The position numbers were made by a program, and so were the translations under genes. A stretch of DNA of 64,000 bases from Semisulcospira habei (taxonomy: Eukaryota > Mollusca > Gastropoda > Semisulcospiridae), in assembly GCA_036245525.1 (NCBI GenBank), contig BTPG01000004.1, forward strand, positions 157,860,559 through 157,924,558, in the 5' to 3' direction. How positions within the stretch are numbered: the stretch's first letter is position 1; each line of letters begins with the position of its first letter. A model generated the notes under the pieces. It searched no databases. It was not told where the DNA came from and saw only the letters and a program-made list of their open reading frames with translations. This document shows positions 43,301 through 54,070 of this stretch, piece after piece.

Positions 43301-43736
43301 TCTAACCGGACTCTGCAGGTCACCACAAAGACTCGAATGTGAGATTAGTGACGTATCTCCCAGAGATTAGGTTTTGGGGCAAGGGAGCTAACGTCTTATC
43401 CCGTAGCTACCTTCTGGACGGGAATACTTTCTTAACAGAATTACGTCCCCGTGAAACAGGAAAAGCTATATACAAAGATTACTGGACATTCTGTAGCTGT
43501 CGCTTCAGTACAATACTCATTTTGGGGCGATTGTGTGTATGTAGATGCAGTAGGTCACTAGGTTTACATTACCAGCCCACACGACAGAACGTGTAATTGG
43601 CGCCAAGCGCCGCGTGTCTGTCTGGGTTTGTGCCGGTGTGACAGCGTGCGGATGGAAAGGTAGGGTGAGTTAAGGTGCAGAGAGATGGATCAGCAGGATA
43701 AGCTTATAAAAAAGAAACAACTCTGAATGTTTTTAA

Positions 43737-43902
43737 CTCATTCAGCCTGATGCACGTATTTCCCAAATTGTGGAGGCGTCATCTAAGGCGATGGATCGAC
43801 CGTGATAACTCAAGGGTAGTGCCAGATTAGCTAATCTGGCACTACCCTTGAATTATCATGGTCGATCCATCTCCTGCTGTAGTGCGTCAGGGCTGAATGG
43901 GT
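43737..43902. repeat. Family B hairpin lacking the GGCGCC centre
   Basis: Outer ends AACTCATTCAGCCTGATGCA and GGGCTGAATGGGTAAAA. The arms meet directly at GATTAGCTAATC, so the TTGGCGCC loop core is deleted, leaving a near-perfect inner palindrome. Confidence 0.75.
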
Positions 43903-43979
43903 AAAAAACAAACGCCTGTAATACAATGCGGTAGACTTTGGGATGAAATTCTCGTCTTACATCTTGTTTTCTTGAAATC

Positions 43980-44120
43980 CTATTTTATAATAATAATAAT
44001 AATAATAATAATAAAATAATAATAATAATAATGTGTATTATATAGGGCTTATTCCAACTGGCTGTAAGCGCTTAACAATTTCAACATAGACAGTAAACAT
44101 ATATATATAAAAACAAAATT
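43980..44120. repeat. AAT microsatellite and LINE-tail fragment
   Basis: (AAT)n followed by ATAGGGCTTATTCCAACTGG and CTGTAAGCGCTTAACAATTT, a minus-strand LINE 3' end like that at 36389. Confidence 0.6.
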
Positions 44121-44280
44121 CACAACTAAATACATTGGGACATACAAACTAGACATCAACACATATTACATCACATAATCCACAATTCAACAACCACATT
44201 CCTACAATGTAAGCAGCTATAATGACAGATTAGAAACAGGAAAAGAGACAGGACTTAAAGATTAAACAAGACCTCAAACC

Positions 44281-44393
44281 CAATGCGCAATAGGCCACCT
44301 GGCCGACGTCGGCCGCTGTTGGCCCGCGCACGGATGTGCGCAGGGCAACGGCGACTGACGTCTACTCGATGGTCTTTTGCAATTTGGAAAAAA
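44281..44393. repeat. GC-rich hairpin element, family C copy 3
   Basis: CCAATGCGCAATAGGCCACC ... GGCCGACGTCGGCC ... TCGATGGTCTTTTGCAATTTGG; same layout as 265 and 43064. Confidence 0.65.
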
Positions 44394-44429
44394 ATTCTAG
44401 GTTTTTTTGTTTATCTGTGTGAACCATGT

Positions 44430-47048
44430 CTCTCCAACCTAACCCACCCTACTCTCTGATCCAAACACACTGGTACACACACACCCAGACATATACACGC
44501 CCGGCAAATGGACAGTCATCCTGAAGAAAAAGACCAACATGAGCGTGCGTTACAGTGGTGACCCTGTTTTAGCGGTAGGTTAGAAGTATTTGCGAGCGAT
44601 AGGGAGTAGCGATTTTAGAGTAGGATTTGTAATGTGCATGTTGTTGTGTTGGATTCCCCTCTCCGATTCTAGGGGGTAAGATCCGTTATTTCTGTAGTTT
44701 TCGGGATCTTACGAGGAGCTAGTTCTTGTTTCTTCCTTTTGTATAGGTAGTGTTCTTTTTCCTTGCTCTTCTTTCTATCGTTCTTATTTTTCGTTCCATC
44801 TGGACGTGAAGTAGGTCACTGTTTCTGCGTAAGTTGATATTGTGAGATTTCATTAAGTTTTTTTTTTTCGTCATTTGGTTGTGGTATTTGTATATTTACG
44901 TTTTCAAGTTTTGGGAAGTTGTTGTAGCCAATATGGAGGTAGACCCGGTAGAGGCTTACATTAAACAGGGTGAAAGGTTAGGACTTAAGGATGAGAAGCT
45001 TTTTGATTACGTAGAGAAATGTAGGGATAGAGAGGATAGGGCAAGAGAGAAAGAAATTCAGAGAGAAGAGAGAGTACTAAAAGAGAAAGAGTTAGAGGTT
45101 CAGAAAGCCTTAAAGGAGAAAGAGTTAGAGGTTCAGAGGGTGAGGGACGAGAAAGAATTAGAAATTCGTAGACTTAGAGAGGAGAAAGAGTTGGAAATGC
45201 AGATACAGAGGGAGGAGAAAGAGCTAGAAATTCAGAGAGAGAGAGAAGAGAAAGACAGAATACTTAAGAAAGAGGAAATGGAGCTAAAGGAGAAAGAGTT
45301 AGAAGCTCAGAGAGAGCGAGCAGAGAAAGAAAGAGTTTTTAAGGAGAAGGAATTAGAAGTACAGAGAGAGAGAGAAAGAGAAGAGAGAGCGTTTCAGAGA
45401 GAGAAAGACGAGAAGTCTCTAGCGTTTCAGAGAGAGAAGGACGAGAGGGAACATGCCTTCAGAGAGAGAGAATTGGAATACCAGAGAGAGAAAGAGGAAA
45501 AGGACAGGGAGGTACAAATACAGTTAGCTCGAGATGCGGGATCTAGACCAGATAGTGATTCAGTAGGCCGAGGAATACGCAATTTTCCTAAACTGCCAAT
45601 GTTTAAAGAGTCCGTGGACTCTATTGACGCTTTTTTGTGCCGTTTTGAGTCTCATGCGCAGGCGTTGAGTTGGCCTCCTGCCAACTGGCCCGTTTTGCTT
45701 TCATCTGTGCTTGAGGGACAGGCCTTGAGTCTTTACCATAGTTTGACCGTTTCGGGGAACATAGAGTACGAGACTTTGAAGGAGTGTCTCTTGCAGAAGT
45801 TCCAGTGTAATGCGGAAGGTTTTAGGGAACGCTTGAGAGCTTGTCGGCCAGAGACAGGGGAATCGTTTATGTCGTTTGGCAAACGATTGTCCCATTTGCT
45901 CGTACGTTGGGTCGAACTGTCAAAGATCGACCACACGTACGAAGCATTGTTCGATCTCATGTTGGCTGAACAGTTCTTTGGGAGCGTTTCCAAGGATCTA
46001 GCGGTATTCTTGAGAGAGCGTAACCTCAAGACTACCGACGAGTTAGTACAGCACGCGGAGGCTTTTCGGATGGCGCATCCTACGAAAAACCTCGCGCGTA
46101 GGACTGAGACACCGCCAGTCGGGTTGGTCGCTGCTAACACGACTGAGGGTTACCGGGGGGTCAATACTTTACGTGGAGGCCAGCGGATTAACGGTAGAGG
46201 TACTTTGCGTTTTCGACGCGGTGATCGAGGTAACAGCAATGGCGGTAGCGATCCGTACGCACGTGGAGGGGCTTCTTTGCGTGGGTATGGTCGTGGTCGT
46301 GTTGCGAGTTCCGACACGCAGTGTTTTTCTTGTCGTGGGTACGGGCACTTCAGTCGGAGCTGTCCGTACTACAGTGAAGGCGCGCAGTATGCTAGTTATC
46401 AGGAGCACGGCCATCTGGCTCATCAAGGTCCTCATAGTCCTGGTATGGTGGATGTGGCGGTGCAGCCCACTCACGTAGCCAGTTTCGCGGTCCCAGTCGG
46501 GGAGGAACCACAGCTGGGCGCGGTGTGTTCAGCTAACGGAGATGGTTGCCTACCGCTGGTAGAGGGGGTTGTAAACGGATCTCTCGTTTCTGTTCTCCGT
46601 GACTCCGGTACAACGACCGCGGGGGTCAGGCGTAGCCTTGTTAGACCAGATCAGTTCACAGGCGAGACACAGAAAGTAGTTTCGTTTGGAGGAAAGATAG
46701 AAGTTTTTCAGTTAGCTAAGATAGAAGTTGACACGGAGTTTTTCACAGGTGATCTGGTTTCGTGTGTCATCGACGAGCCAGTAGTTGATTTAGTCGTAGG
46801 TAACATGAAGGGTGTGCAGCCAGTCATCAGTAGTCGTGACGGTTAAGCGAGCTCAGGGTAATCGCAGTGTAGTCGCATCAGTGGCGACGAGAGCTCGAAG
46901 TAAGCGTAGTTGGGAACAGAGAGATCGTGTTATTTCCGTCCAGAATCAGGGGATCGGTCAGCGGGCTTGGCCCAACAGTCGGGTTGGTCTGAGACGGCAT
47001 ACTTCTGTTGCGGACAGAAATGCGGCTCAGCACCCAATATTTAGGTAG
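44430..47048 (+). mobile_element. LTR retrotransposon fragment (GMR1/Gypsy-like), gag-protease only
   Basis: A gag-protease ORF with a 5' leader; a GTTACAGTGGTGACCCTG sequence at 44548-44565 has the form of an LTR end (TACA) followed by a primer-binding site. The gag type (charged coiled coil, SCAN-like capsid domain, one zinc knuckle) fits GMR1-like elements, in which integrase precedes RT. No RT or integrase follows and no second LTR was recognised, so the 3' part is lost. A related pol fragment lies at 57884-58850. Confidence 0.65.
44933..46846 (+). CDS. Retrotransposon Gag-protease polyprotein
   Basis: 637 residues from ATG 44933. Residues about 20-200 are a highly charged repeat (KEKELEVQREREEK type), predicted as a long single helix or coiled coil. 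About 225-380 is a SCAN-like capsid domain (FPKLPMFKESVDSIDAFLCR, WPPANWPVLLSSVLEGQALS, FDLMLAEQFFGSVSKDLAVF). A Gly/Arg-rich stretch precedes one zinc knuckle, CFSCRGYGHFSRSC (CX2CX4HX4C, near 463). An aspartic protease-like region has DSGTTTAGVRR (near 556). The usual protease triad is D-S/T-G. A stop at 46844 follows; in another frame 46840-47048 carries TRARSKR, a word typical of the gag-pol junction, so a frameshift or stop separates pol. The long intact frame suggests recent activity or selection. Confidence 0.8.
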   Translation: MEVDPVEAYIKQGERLGLKDEKLFDYVEKCRDREDRAREKEIQREERVLKEKELEVQKALKEKELEVQRVRDEKELEIRRLREEKELEMQIQREEKELEIQREREEKDRILKKEEMELKEKELEAQRERAEKERVFKEKELEVQREREREERAFQREKDEKSLAFQREKDEREHAFRERELEYQREKEEKDREVQIQLARDAGSRPDSDSVGRGIRNFPKLPMFKESVDSIDAFLCRFESHAQALSWPPANWPVLLSSVLEGQALSLYHSLTVSGNIEYETLKECLLQKFQCNAEGFRERLRACRPETGESFMSFGKRLSHLLVRWVELSKIDHTYEALFDLMLAEQFFGSVSKDLAVFLRERNLKTTDELVQHAEAFRMAHPTKNLARRTETPPVGLVAANTTEGYRGVNTLRGGQRINGRGTLRFRRGDRGNSNGGSDPYARGGASLRGYGRGRVASSDTQCFSCRGYGHFSRSCPYYSEGAQYASYQEHGHLAHQGPHSPGMVDVAVQPTHVASFAVPVGEEPQLGAVCSANGDGCLPLVEGVVNGSLVSVLRDSGTTTAGVRRSLVRPDQFTGETQKVVSFGGKIEVFQLAKIEVDTEFFTGDLVSCVIDEPVVDLVVGNMKGVQPVISSRDG

Positions 47049-47888
47049 ATCGGAGACTAGGATCTCGCGATTGTAGGTAGGTCGGAGATCTCGCGATCGT
47101 GTGGGCAGTCGTTGGATCGATTTCATTTCTGAGGGTTTTACCGCGTTAGTTCTGTTTTGGCTTTCGCTGTGCGATCCGAGAGTGTGCGTTGAGGCTTAAG
47201 GCTGTAATCTTTTTTCTTCTGTTCTATATAGTCAAAGTTAGTCCTTTCCTGTTTTCGGATGATATTACGTCGAGTAGTCTTAAAAAGAAACTCGGTCCCA
47301 CGACACTGTATACTCAATGACGAGATTGATGCTTTAAGTCACTCATCATTCCCAGCACTAAAATTTACGTCTGAGAGGTTCAAACGTAGTACTTTTCCAG
47401 CTGACTTTCAAACTGTTCACTTTTATAAATTGTGATTTCACTTGCTCTGAGCAGACTAAGCAGGTCACCACAGGTCACCACCACGACACAAATCACCCGG
47501 GCATCAGTGGGGAGATTGCATTTTTAATTTTCCATGAAAAGATGGAAAGATTTTTAACAGTTTTAAAAATAGTCCCAAAACTCATGGTTTCGAAAACTGC
47601 ACGTTTCACTCAAAAGGTGGGAGACATGTGTTTCACTTGGATCCCACGGCTTGAAGCTCAAGCGACCAAAATGACAAATCACTAAACATTTATTGATTTT
47701 GATGTCTTTTATTGATGTTGATGTCTTTTATTGATGTTGATGTCTTTATTGATGTTGATGTATTTTATTGATGTTGATGTCTTTTATTGATGTTGATGTC
47801 TTTTATTGATGTTGATGTCTTTTATTGATGTTGGTGTCTTTCTCGATGTATGTTAACCTCTTCCCTGTGACTGGTCGCCGCTTGTGTT
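47049..47888. repeat. Non-coding; 22-bp tandem repeat at 47689-47845
   Basis: 47049-47688 shows no gene. 47689-47845 has about seven units of TTATTGATGTTGATGTCTTT. Confidence 0.7.
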
Positions 47889-47890
47889 CT

Positions 47891-48063
47891 TAACCCGTTT
47901 AGCCACGGGTCCCTGCAGCAGGAGATGGACTGATCATGATAATTCAAGGGTAGTGGCACTAACCTTGAATTATCATGAACAATCCATCTCCTACAGTTGG
48001 TACATAGTTGTTAGGCAACACCTCCACAATTTGAGAAATGGGGCCTTGGGGCTACAAGGGTTA
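47891..48063. repeat. Family B hairpin, inner part deleted
   Basis: AACCCGTTTAGCCACGGGTC and CAGGAGATGGACTGATCATG on the left, GGGCCTTGGGGCTACAAGGG on the right. The inner GCCAGATTAGCTTGGCGCC palindrome is missing (AGGGTAGTGGCACTAACCTT junction). Confidence 0.75.
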
Positions 48064-48136
48064 ACATCTGTATTAGTTGAACGCCAAAGGGACCACGCCA
48101 TGCAAGGACCACGGACACAAATTGGCTTCAGCAAGA

Positions 48137-48197
48137 AGTATTAATCTTCATGAGCCCCTGCAACTGCTGGGACTCATGACGATCAATGTACTTTGTA
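48137..48197. repeat. Hairpin element, family A copy 4
   Basis: GCAAGAAGTATTAATCTTCA with TGAGCCCCTGCAACTGCTGG; right arm partly decayed. Confidence 0.6.
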
Positions 48198-48429
48198 GTT
48201 GCACTGTGCTCACTATTTTTTTTCCAAACGGAAGGGGTTAAAAAGATTATTTATGCTGTTCTGCTTCTTCTTCAGCCTGCATGCTGGTTAGGCGAGGGGC
48301 AGCAGGCAATCCACTCCAACCGTACACCAGCAAAAGGAAGACACTCATTTTCATGCGCCACCTTACCGTGCACAGGGGTGGATCTGAGGGGGAGGGGGTG
48401 GGGGGTAGGTGGGGGTCCAGGGATTCTGG

Positions 48430-49010
48430 ACCTCGCCCCCCCCCCCCCCGATCTCTCTCTCTCTTACCCAGCCCCCCCCCACCCCACCCCCAACACAATT
48501 TAAAACAAAAATGCTAAAACAAAGTCCCTTTTTGGGTGTTCCCCCCACCCCCGACCACCCGACCCATTTCAAAACAAATAATGCTATAACAACGTTCCTT
48601 GTGGGGTGTTTGTTCCCCCGCACCCCCCCCCTTCCCCTCCCCCCGCACCCCCCCCCCCCCCCCGCCCCGTTGATTAATATTTTGGCTAGTGGTGAGAGTA
48701 TTCACACGCACGCGCCTTCTATCTTTATTTTCACCCCTCCCCCCTCCCCCGCCCCCCCCCCCTCCGCTGTTGATATTTTGACGAGTGGCGGAGAGTCTTA
48801 ACACGCACGCACCTTCTCTCTTTACACCCCCCCCCCCCACCCCCTCCGCTGTTGATATTTTGACGAGTGGCGAGAGTCTTAACACGCACGCACCTTCTCT
48901 CTTTACACCCCCCCCCACCCCCCCCCCCCCCCCCCAACGTTGCTTGATGTTTTCGCGAGTAGTAAGTCTTAACACGCTCACGCATTCTCTCTCTAGCCTC
49001 CCCCCTCCAG
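48430..49010. repeat. C-rich minisatellite (~75-bp units)
   Basis: Units contain a long C run, CGCTGTTGATATTTTGACGA, GTGGCGAGAGTCTTAACACG and CACGCACCTTCTCTCTTTAC, at about 48660-49000; related C-rich sequence precedes it (AAACAA(A/T)AATGCTA(A/T)AACAA at 48504 and 48576). Strand-asymmetric G/C could form G-quadruplexes on the minus strand. Confidence 0.85.
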
Positions 49011-49029
49011 GTAATGAAGTTCCCAAACA

Positions 49030-49125
49030 AAGCTAATCCGGCACTACCCTTGTATTATCATGGCGGATCCATTGAAGGGTAGTGCCAGATTAGCTTGGCG
49101 CCAAGCTAATCTGGCACTACCCGGC
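49030..49125. repeat. Family B hairpin, rearranged
   Basis: TAATCCGGCACTACCCTTGT, TATCATGGCGGATCCATTGA then AAGGGTAGTGCCAGATTAGC and TTGGCGCCAAGCTAATCTGG: arms in altered order, indicating internal rearrangement. Confidence 0.65.
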
Positions 49126-50029
49126 TTTTGATTGTTAGAATAAGCGCTTAACAAAGCTTCATTACTATTATTATTATCATTTTAGCGTGGTCGATCCGTC
49201 TCCTTTTATCGTATTTTTTCTTGGTCAGTGAACAGGGCGAGATCACAAACAAAACAAAAAATGCGAGATTATCGTGCTTCCAGCAAATACAGACACACAA
49301 CTAAATAGTAACTCCACTCGGCACGGATTGTTCGTGCCGCTACAAGTAATGGTTGACGTAACATGGGCCACATGGATTGGAAGCATGCAAAATGAAGTGA
49401 AATCTTGTGTTCAGAGCATATCCGATAATTATGACCTGGCAAATAGCAGGACAATGGAGGAAGGATTGTGTGTGTGTGTGTGTGTGGGGGGGGGGGAGGG
49501 GGGGTTGTAGTATTTTGTCCTCCTTCCTAAATATTTTTTGGTCTGGACATCTTATAAGCAAAATGGGTGTTGATTTATGTAAAATTTAGGATATCCATTT
49601 CACAGACTTTGGAGGCGTGGTTAGAGGTCTAAATTTTATAAGATTCCTGTTCCTGTGGCAAGACAAAAGCGAAGACAAGCGAGTCATATCCACCACGTGC
49701 AAGTCGCAAAACCTCACGAAAATGTTCATGCGCCATTTTCATTTTCTGACACTTCTGCTGGGGGATGGTTGTGGGCAAACGCAGGTCTGTGGGCAAACGC
49801 AGGTGTGTATAATTTAGTAGTGAAAACAAGCTGGGATAAAATATAAAAAAAAACCTACGTGTGCACATTGTGTATTAATGCACAGTATTCATTTACTCTT
49901 CATGTTTTACATTGACTACAATAAATAAATACAGTATTCATTTATTCATGTTTTACATTGACTACTATAAATAAATATAGTATTCATTTATTCATGTTTT
50001 ACATTCACTACAATAAATAAATACTTGCG

Positions 50030-50406
50030 GTAACCCTTTTAGCCGGACGACCCACAGCAGGAGATGGATTGACCATGATATTCAAGGGTAGTACCAGATT
50101 AGCTTGGCCCCCACCCGGGTCTGCCCTGGGGGACTTGGGTGGGGTTAGGTACTTTTTAGTTCCCAGGGTCACCCTGGTCAGCCCCACAGGGTGGGTTTCC
50201 TTTCTATTCTGGGGCATGTGTTTCTGTCTACCCTTGGTCCATTTACCTGTATTTGTCTTTTTAAAACTCTCCCAACTGTCTGCACTGCCTGTAACTCTTG
50301 ATATTGGATGTGTGTTGCTAAATGGTCTTAGCTTTATTTAGGCCCCATGTTGTAGGTTTATTTAACGTATTTGACCGGCTGGCGACATACATTCAATTTT
50401 CTGTTT

Positions 50407-50461
<55 letters not shown>

Positions 50462-50597
50462 CACAAGCAGTGCAGGCACGTCCTGAGAAAGCCTTGTTGC
50501 TGTCGGGACGTTAAGCAATGTACAATCAATCAATCAATCAGATTAGCTTGGCGCCTTCAGGCGCATAGTTTAATCTGGCACTACCCTTGAATTATCA
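50030..50597. repeat. Family B hairpin interrupted by an S1 insertion
   Basis: Left half 50030-50108 (AACCCTTTTAGCCGGACGAC ... CAGATTAGCTTGGC), right half from 50540 (AGATTAGCTTGGCGCCTTCA ... CCCTTGAATTATCATGG). The right outer arm is replaced by a tRNA-derived SINE at 50599. Confidence 0.85.
50109..50539 (+). mobile_element. SINE-like repeat S1 inside a hairpin element
   Basis: Full copy with an expanded T run (about 50408-50460). Target duplication AGATTAGCTTGGC at 50096-50108 and 50540-50552 (13 bp). It inserted into the family B hairpin at 50030. Confidence 0.9.
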
Positions 50598-50598
50598 T

Positions 50599-50850
50599 GG
50601 GGCGGTCCGTGGCGCAGTGGTTAAGGCGCCTGCCACCAATGTTAAAGGTGCGAGGTTCGATTACGGGTTCTGGCGTCGGATTTTTCTCCTCTAGTAAGTG
50701 TCACCGTTAATTCGGGCGGACCGTCGGGGGTTCTTTCTCCGGGTACTCCGGTTCTTCCTCCCCCTCCACTTTGGTATCAGTTTCAGCCCACTTAATCAAA
50801 TTTCAAATACAAACGATTTTGAATTTCCAAAAACTACAGTAGCTCGCTTG
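50599..50850 (+). mobile_element. tRNA-derived SINE, plus strand
   Basis: GGGGCGGTCCGTGGCGCAGT head, box B GAGGTTCGATTAC, and the CTCCGGGTACTCCGGTTCTT body; tail CAAATTTCAAATACAAACGA. Confidence 0.8.
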
Positions 50851-51345
50851 AGCTTGCCCTTAGCACCACGTGAATGTTCTATGTATATGTACAGTGTGTG
50901 AGTGAATGCGCGTGATTCACGTGAGCGTGCTTGTTGGGTTAAGTTCGCGGCGGCGCTTTGAGCCGATTTTCAATTGGGATAAAGCGCCTATTTAATGCGC
51001 TTATTATTATTATTATAAATCCAAAGCCTGTAGCTCAGTGGTTTCAGAGTTGTAGGTAAAGTTTGTCGAATTTGAAAATGCAGCCGCGAAGTTAAACGGG
51101 TTAATTTACACCGTGAAAGCCCATTGAATTTTCTCTTTCTCAGCCTAGTGGTGCTGAATAAATTTTGTATTTCTCCATTTCTTGACATGCCCAACATTGC
51201 ACATCGTGTAACCGATTGGACTTTGTATGGTAAATTTTTGGTCGCATGACGTAGGTTGTTTAGGACACACACACAATTAAAACAAGTCCTTACCTCGCCT
51301 GGCACACTGTAACCCTTATTGGACCCCTGGGAAACCCGAATACGT

Positions 51346-51398
51346 TGATTAGTTGGGTTTAGCGCCGAGCAGGCCACCAAGGCCATTTCACGGCAGTC
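51346..51398 (-). mobile_element. SINE-tail fragment
   Basis: On the minus strand: GGCCTTGGTGGCCTGCTCGG then CGCTAAACCCAACTAATCAA. Same tail family as 40731 and 52172. Confidence 0.6.
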
Positions 51399-51419
51399 CC
51401 CGAACACATCACTGTACAG

Positions 51420-51765
51420 CATTGCGTGTACTATAAGCTGTATGACGTCGGAGCGCACATTGCGTGTACTATAAGCTGTATGACGTCGGAGCGCACATTG
51501 CGTGTACTATAAGCTGTATGACGTCGGAGCGCACATTGCGTGTACTATAAGCTGTATGACGTCAGAGCGCACATTGCGTGTACTATAAGCTGTATGACGT
51601 CGGAGCGCACATTGCGTGTACTATAAGCTGTATGACGTCAGAGCGCACATTGCGTGTACTATAAGCTGTATGACGTCGGAGCGCACATTGCGTGTACTAT
51701 AAGCTATATGACGTCGGAGCGCACATTGCGTGTACTATAAGCTGTATGACGTCAGAGCGAACATT
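51420..51765. repeat. 38-bp minisatellite with TGACGTC core, 9 units
   Basis: Units ATTGCGTGTACTATAAGCTG plus TATGACGTC(G/A)GAGCGCAC. Units with the A variant contain TGACGTCA, the full cyclic-AMP response element palindrome; others have TGACGTCG. Very little divergence between units indicates recent amplification. Confidence 0.9.
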
Positions 51766-52159
51766 TGTTTTCAAATATCCCTGCAAAGAAAGAATTTCTC
51801 TACAACTTGAAGACATAATTTAGAGCAATGTTGACCTTATACGGGCTACTTTTACCAAACTCCAGTGATTTGCTGATTTTGCTGTTGAGTGGTAAAATAC
51901 AATGGTGAATTGAAAAGGCATTTCAGTACCCTGATGGAGCCACAGCCAGATCTCAGTATCGGGGTCAAGCATGCAGACTTCATGTATAGTTGCGCTGTTT
52001 CAGGTTTGAAAACTTGGCCAACTTACTCCTTCACTTAAAAATGGATCTTTGTTACACTGGGCTCAATATATATGGGGAAAATGAAGGGATGTAAAACAGT
52101 TATATTCTGTGGGGAAAAGTTCTAATTATTATCCACTGTACAGCAAAACTGGGACATTT
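51766..52159. other. No gene recognised
   Basis: Unique-looking sequence with no supported coding frame or repeat. Confidence 0.4.
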
Positions 52160-52171
52160 TTCGAGTTTAGT

Positions 52172-52214
52172 TAGGTTTAACGCCGAGCAGGCGACTAAGG
52201 CCATCTCACGGCGG
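52172..52214 (-). mobile_element. 43-bp SINE-tail insertion with 12-bp target duplication
   Basis: TTCGAGTTTAGT flanks it on both sides (52160-52171 and 52215-52226). The insert on the minus strand is GATGGCCTTAGTCGCCTGCT then CGGCGTTAAACCTAA. Confidence 0.75.
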
Positions 52215-52354
52215 TTCGAGTTTAGTAAAAGCAAACCGTGTTAGTTCTACGGACACTGCATGATATCCGTTCTAAGATTGGTATAGAAAAGATTCTTTCC
52301 AAATATATCTGCAAAGGAACGTTGTGCTCTCGGATGTCAGACGACCCCCCCTCC

Positions 52355-52700
52355 CCCTCCTCCCCGGGTCTGCCCTAAGGTACTTGGGTGGGGTTAGCTA
52401 CTTTTTAGTTCCAGGGTCTCCCTGGTCAGCCCCACTGTGTGAGTTTTCCCATCGATTCTGGTCCATTCACCTGTATTTTCCTTTTTTTAAACTCTTCCTA
52501 CTGTCTGCGCTACCTGTAGCTCTTGGTATTGGCTGTGTGTTGCTAAACGGTCTTGGGTTTTATTTAGCGTATTAGACCGGCTGGTGACATACATTTAATA
52601 TTTTGTTTTAGTTGGGTTTTTATTTTTTCCACAAGCAGTGCAGGCACGTCCTGAGAAAGTCTAGTTGCTGTCCGGATGTTAGGCAATGTACAACTAACCA
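52355..52700 (+). mobile_element. SINE-like repeat S1, old copy
   Basis: CCGGGTCTGCCCTAAGGTAC at the left, GTTGCTGTCCGGATGTTAGG at the right; several deletions. Confidence 0.7.
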
Positions 52701-53270
52701 ACGGATGTCGAACGACCTGTAACTTTTTGTTGCTTCATCTATTGCAGCCTCTTGAGTGCAGATGGGGCACTCTCTGCTTCCATCAGTCTGTTGGCTGTTC
52801 GGGAGTCCCCAGGCTGAAGTTGTGACAAGCGTCTATATTTCACGATGACTCGAGTGTGAATAAAAAAAACTAAGACTACTTCATAGTCTCTAGGTGTGTG
52901 AGAGCAGCAAAGACTGTTTCACATTGACTGGGTATGTCGGCAGAACCTAACCCCCCCCCCCCCCCCCCCCCCGGGGGAAAAAAAAAAAAAAAAAAAAAAA
53001 AGCCACTAAACTATTTCGCATTGACTGGGCGTTTGCAAGCTACGGACATCATCTCACATTAATAAGATGTCTGCAAATCACAGACTCTCAGACACTGGAC
53101 TGGGTGTGTGAAAGCAAAGGCTATCCGTCGCTGACAAGGAAGACGGACGATTCACAGATTTCTCCCCAACGCTCGTTTCGCTGACACACTCTTCAGCGGC
53201 GCACCAAGAGTTCAGCACGCCAACCCGCACAATTGCACCGGACACCTGGTAAGTACATAATTATTTTAAT
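52701..53270. other. No gene recognised; C and A homopolymer runs
   Basis: Contains a C run and an A run near 52950-53002; otherwise no supported feature. Confidence 0.4.
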
Positions 53271-53274
53271 TTTT

Positions 53275-53665
53275 AACGCATTCTGCCCGGACGGCCGTAT
53301 TTCCCAAATTTTGGAGGCGTCATCTAACGACTATGCACCAGTTGCAGGAGATGGATAATGATAATTCAAGGGCAGTGCCAGATTAGCTTGGCGCCGATCG
53401 ACCATGATAATTCAAGGGCAGTGCCAGATTAGCTTGGCGCCGATCGACCATGATAATTCAAGAGCAGTGGCAGATTAGCTTGGCGCCGATCGACCATGAT
53501 AATTCAAGAGCAGTGCCAGATTAGCTTGGCGCCAATCGACCCATGGTAATTCAAGGGCAGTGCCAGATTAGCTTGGCGCCGAGAGGCGCCAAGCTAATCT
53601 GGCACTACCCTTGAATTATCATGGTCGACCCATCTCCTGCTGTAGTGCGTCAGCGCTGAATAAGA
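53275..53665. repeat. Family B hairpin with one arm amplified five-fold
   Basis: Outer left flank CATTCTGCCCGGACGGCCGT and TTTTGGAGGCGTCATCTAAC; the arm piece GATAATTCAAG(G/A)GCAGTG ... GCTTGGCGCCGATCGACCAT is repeated in tandem (near 53358, 53408, 53452, 53497, 53545), followed by a single opposite arm (GGCGCCAAGCTAATCTGGCA) and TCCTGCTGTAGTGCGTCAGC. Confidence 0.85.
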
Positions 53666-53700
53666 TAATTAATCTGTGACTGCTACTGATGATAAAGTTC

Positions 53701-53780
53701 GGCGGAAAAGACGCGTAATTACGTAGTTCGATAGTGACGTAATTACGTAGTTAGTGACGTAAATACGCGTCTTTTGCGCC
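53701..53780. repeat. 80-bp hairpin with repeated GTGACGTAATTACG words
   Basis: GGCGGAAAAGACGCGTAATT pairs with AAATACGCGTCTTTTGCGCC; inside, TAGTGACGTAATTACGTAGT is partly repeated. Confidence 0.75.
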
Positions 53781-54070
53781 GAGCGATATCGTCATGAGTA
53801 GTAAAGGGTGTGTTGGTCTCGTATTTCGAACCTTAAAGCCTTAAGCCGCAAGTCCAGAATCGCAGACCAGCAAACAAAACCTTGCTCTGTCACGACAAAA
53901 GACAAGTCCAGTTTTGTGAAAAGCGAGATTTATATTTTGTATTACAAACCCAAAAAATCGCACTTTCACACACACACACGAAACATTATGGGCAAAACAA
54001 TGCTGTGAAGGTCTCCTGCGTGGTGTTTTCAACGGGAAAAAGCATGTAACAAGACGGTGCGAATCACGGG

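Noticed and set aside
46169..46478. 101-residue ORFs on both strands within the gag gene
   Set aside because: Alternative frames of the zinc-knuckle and Gly/Arg-rich region; the gag frame explains the sequence.
48363..49036. Gly-rich and Pro-rich ORFs over the C-rich block
   Set aside because: Translation of a C-run minisatellite.
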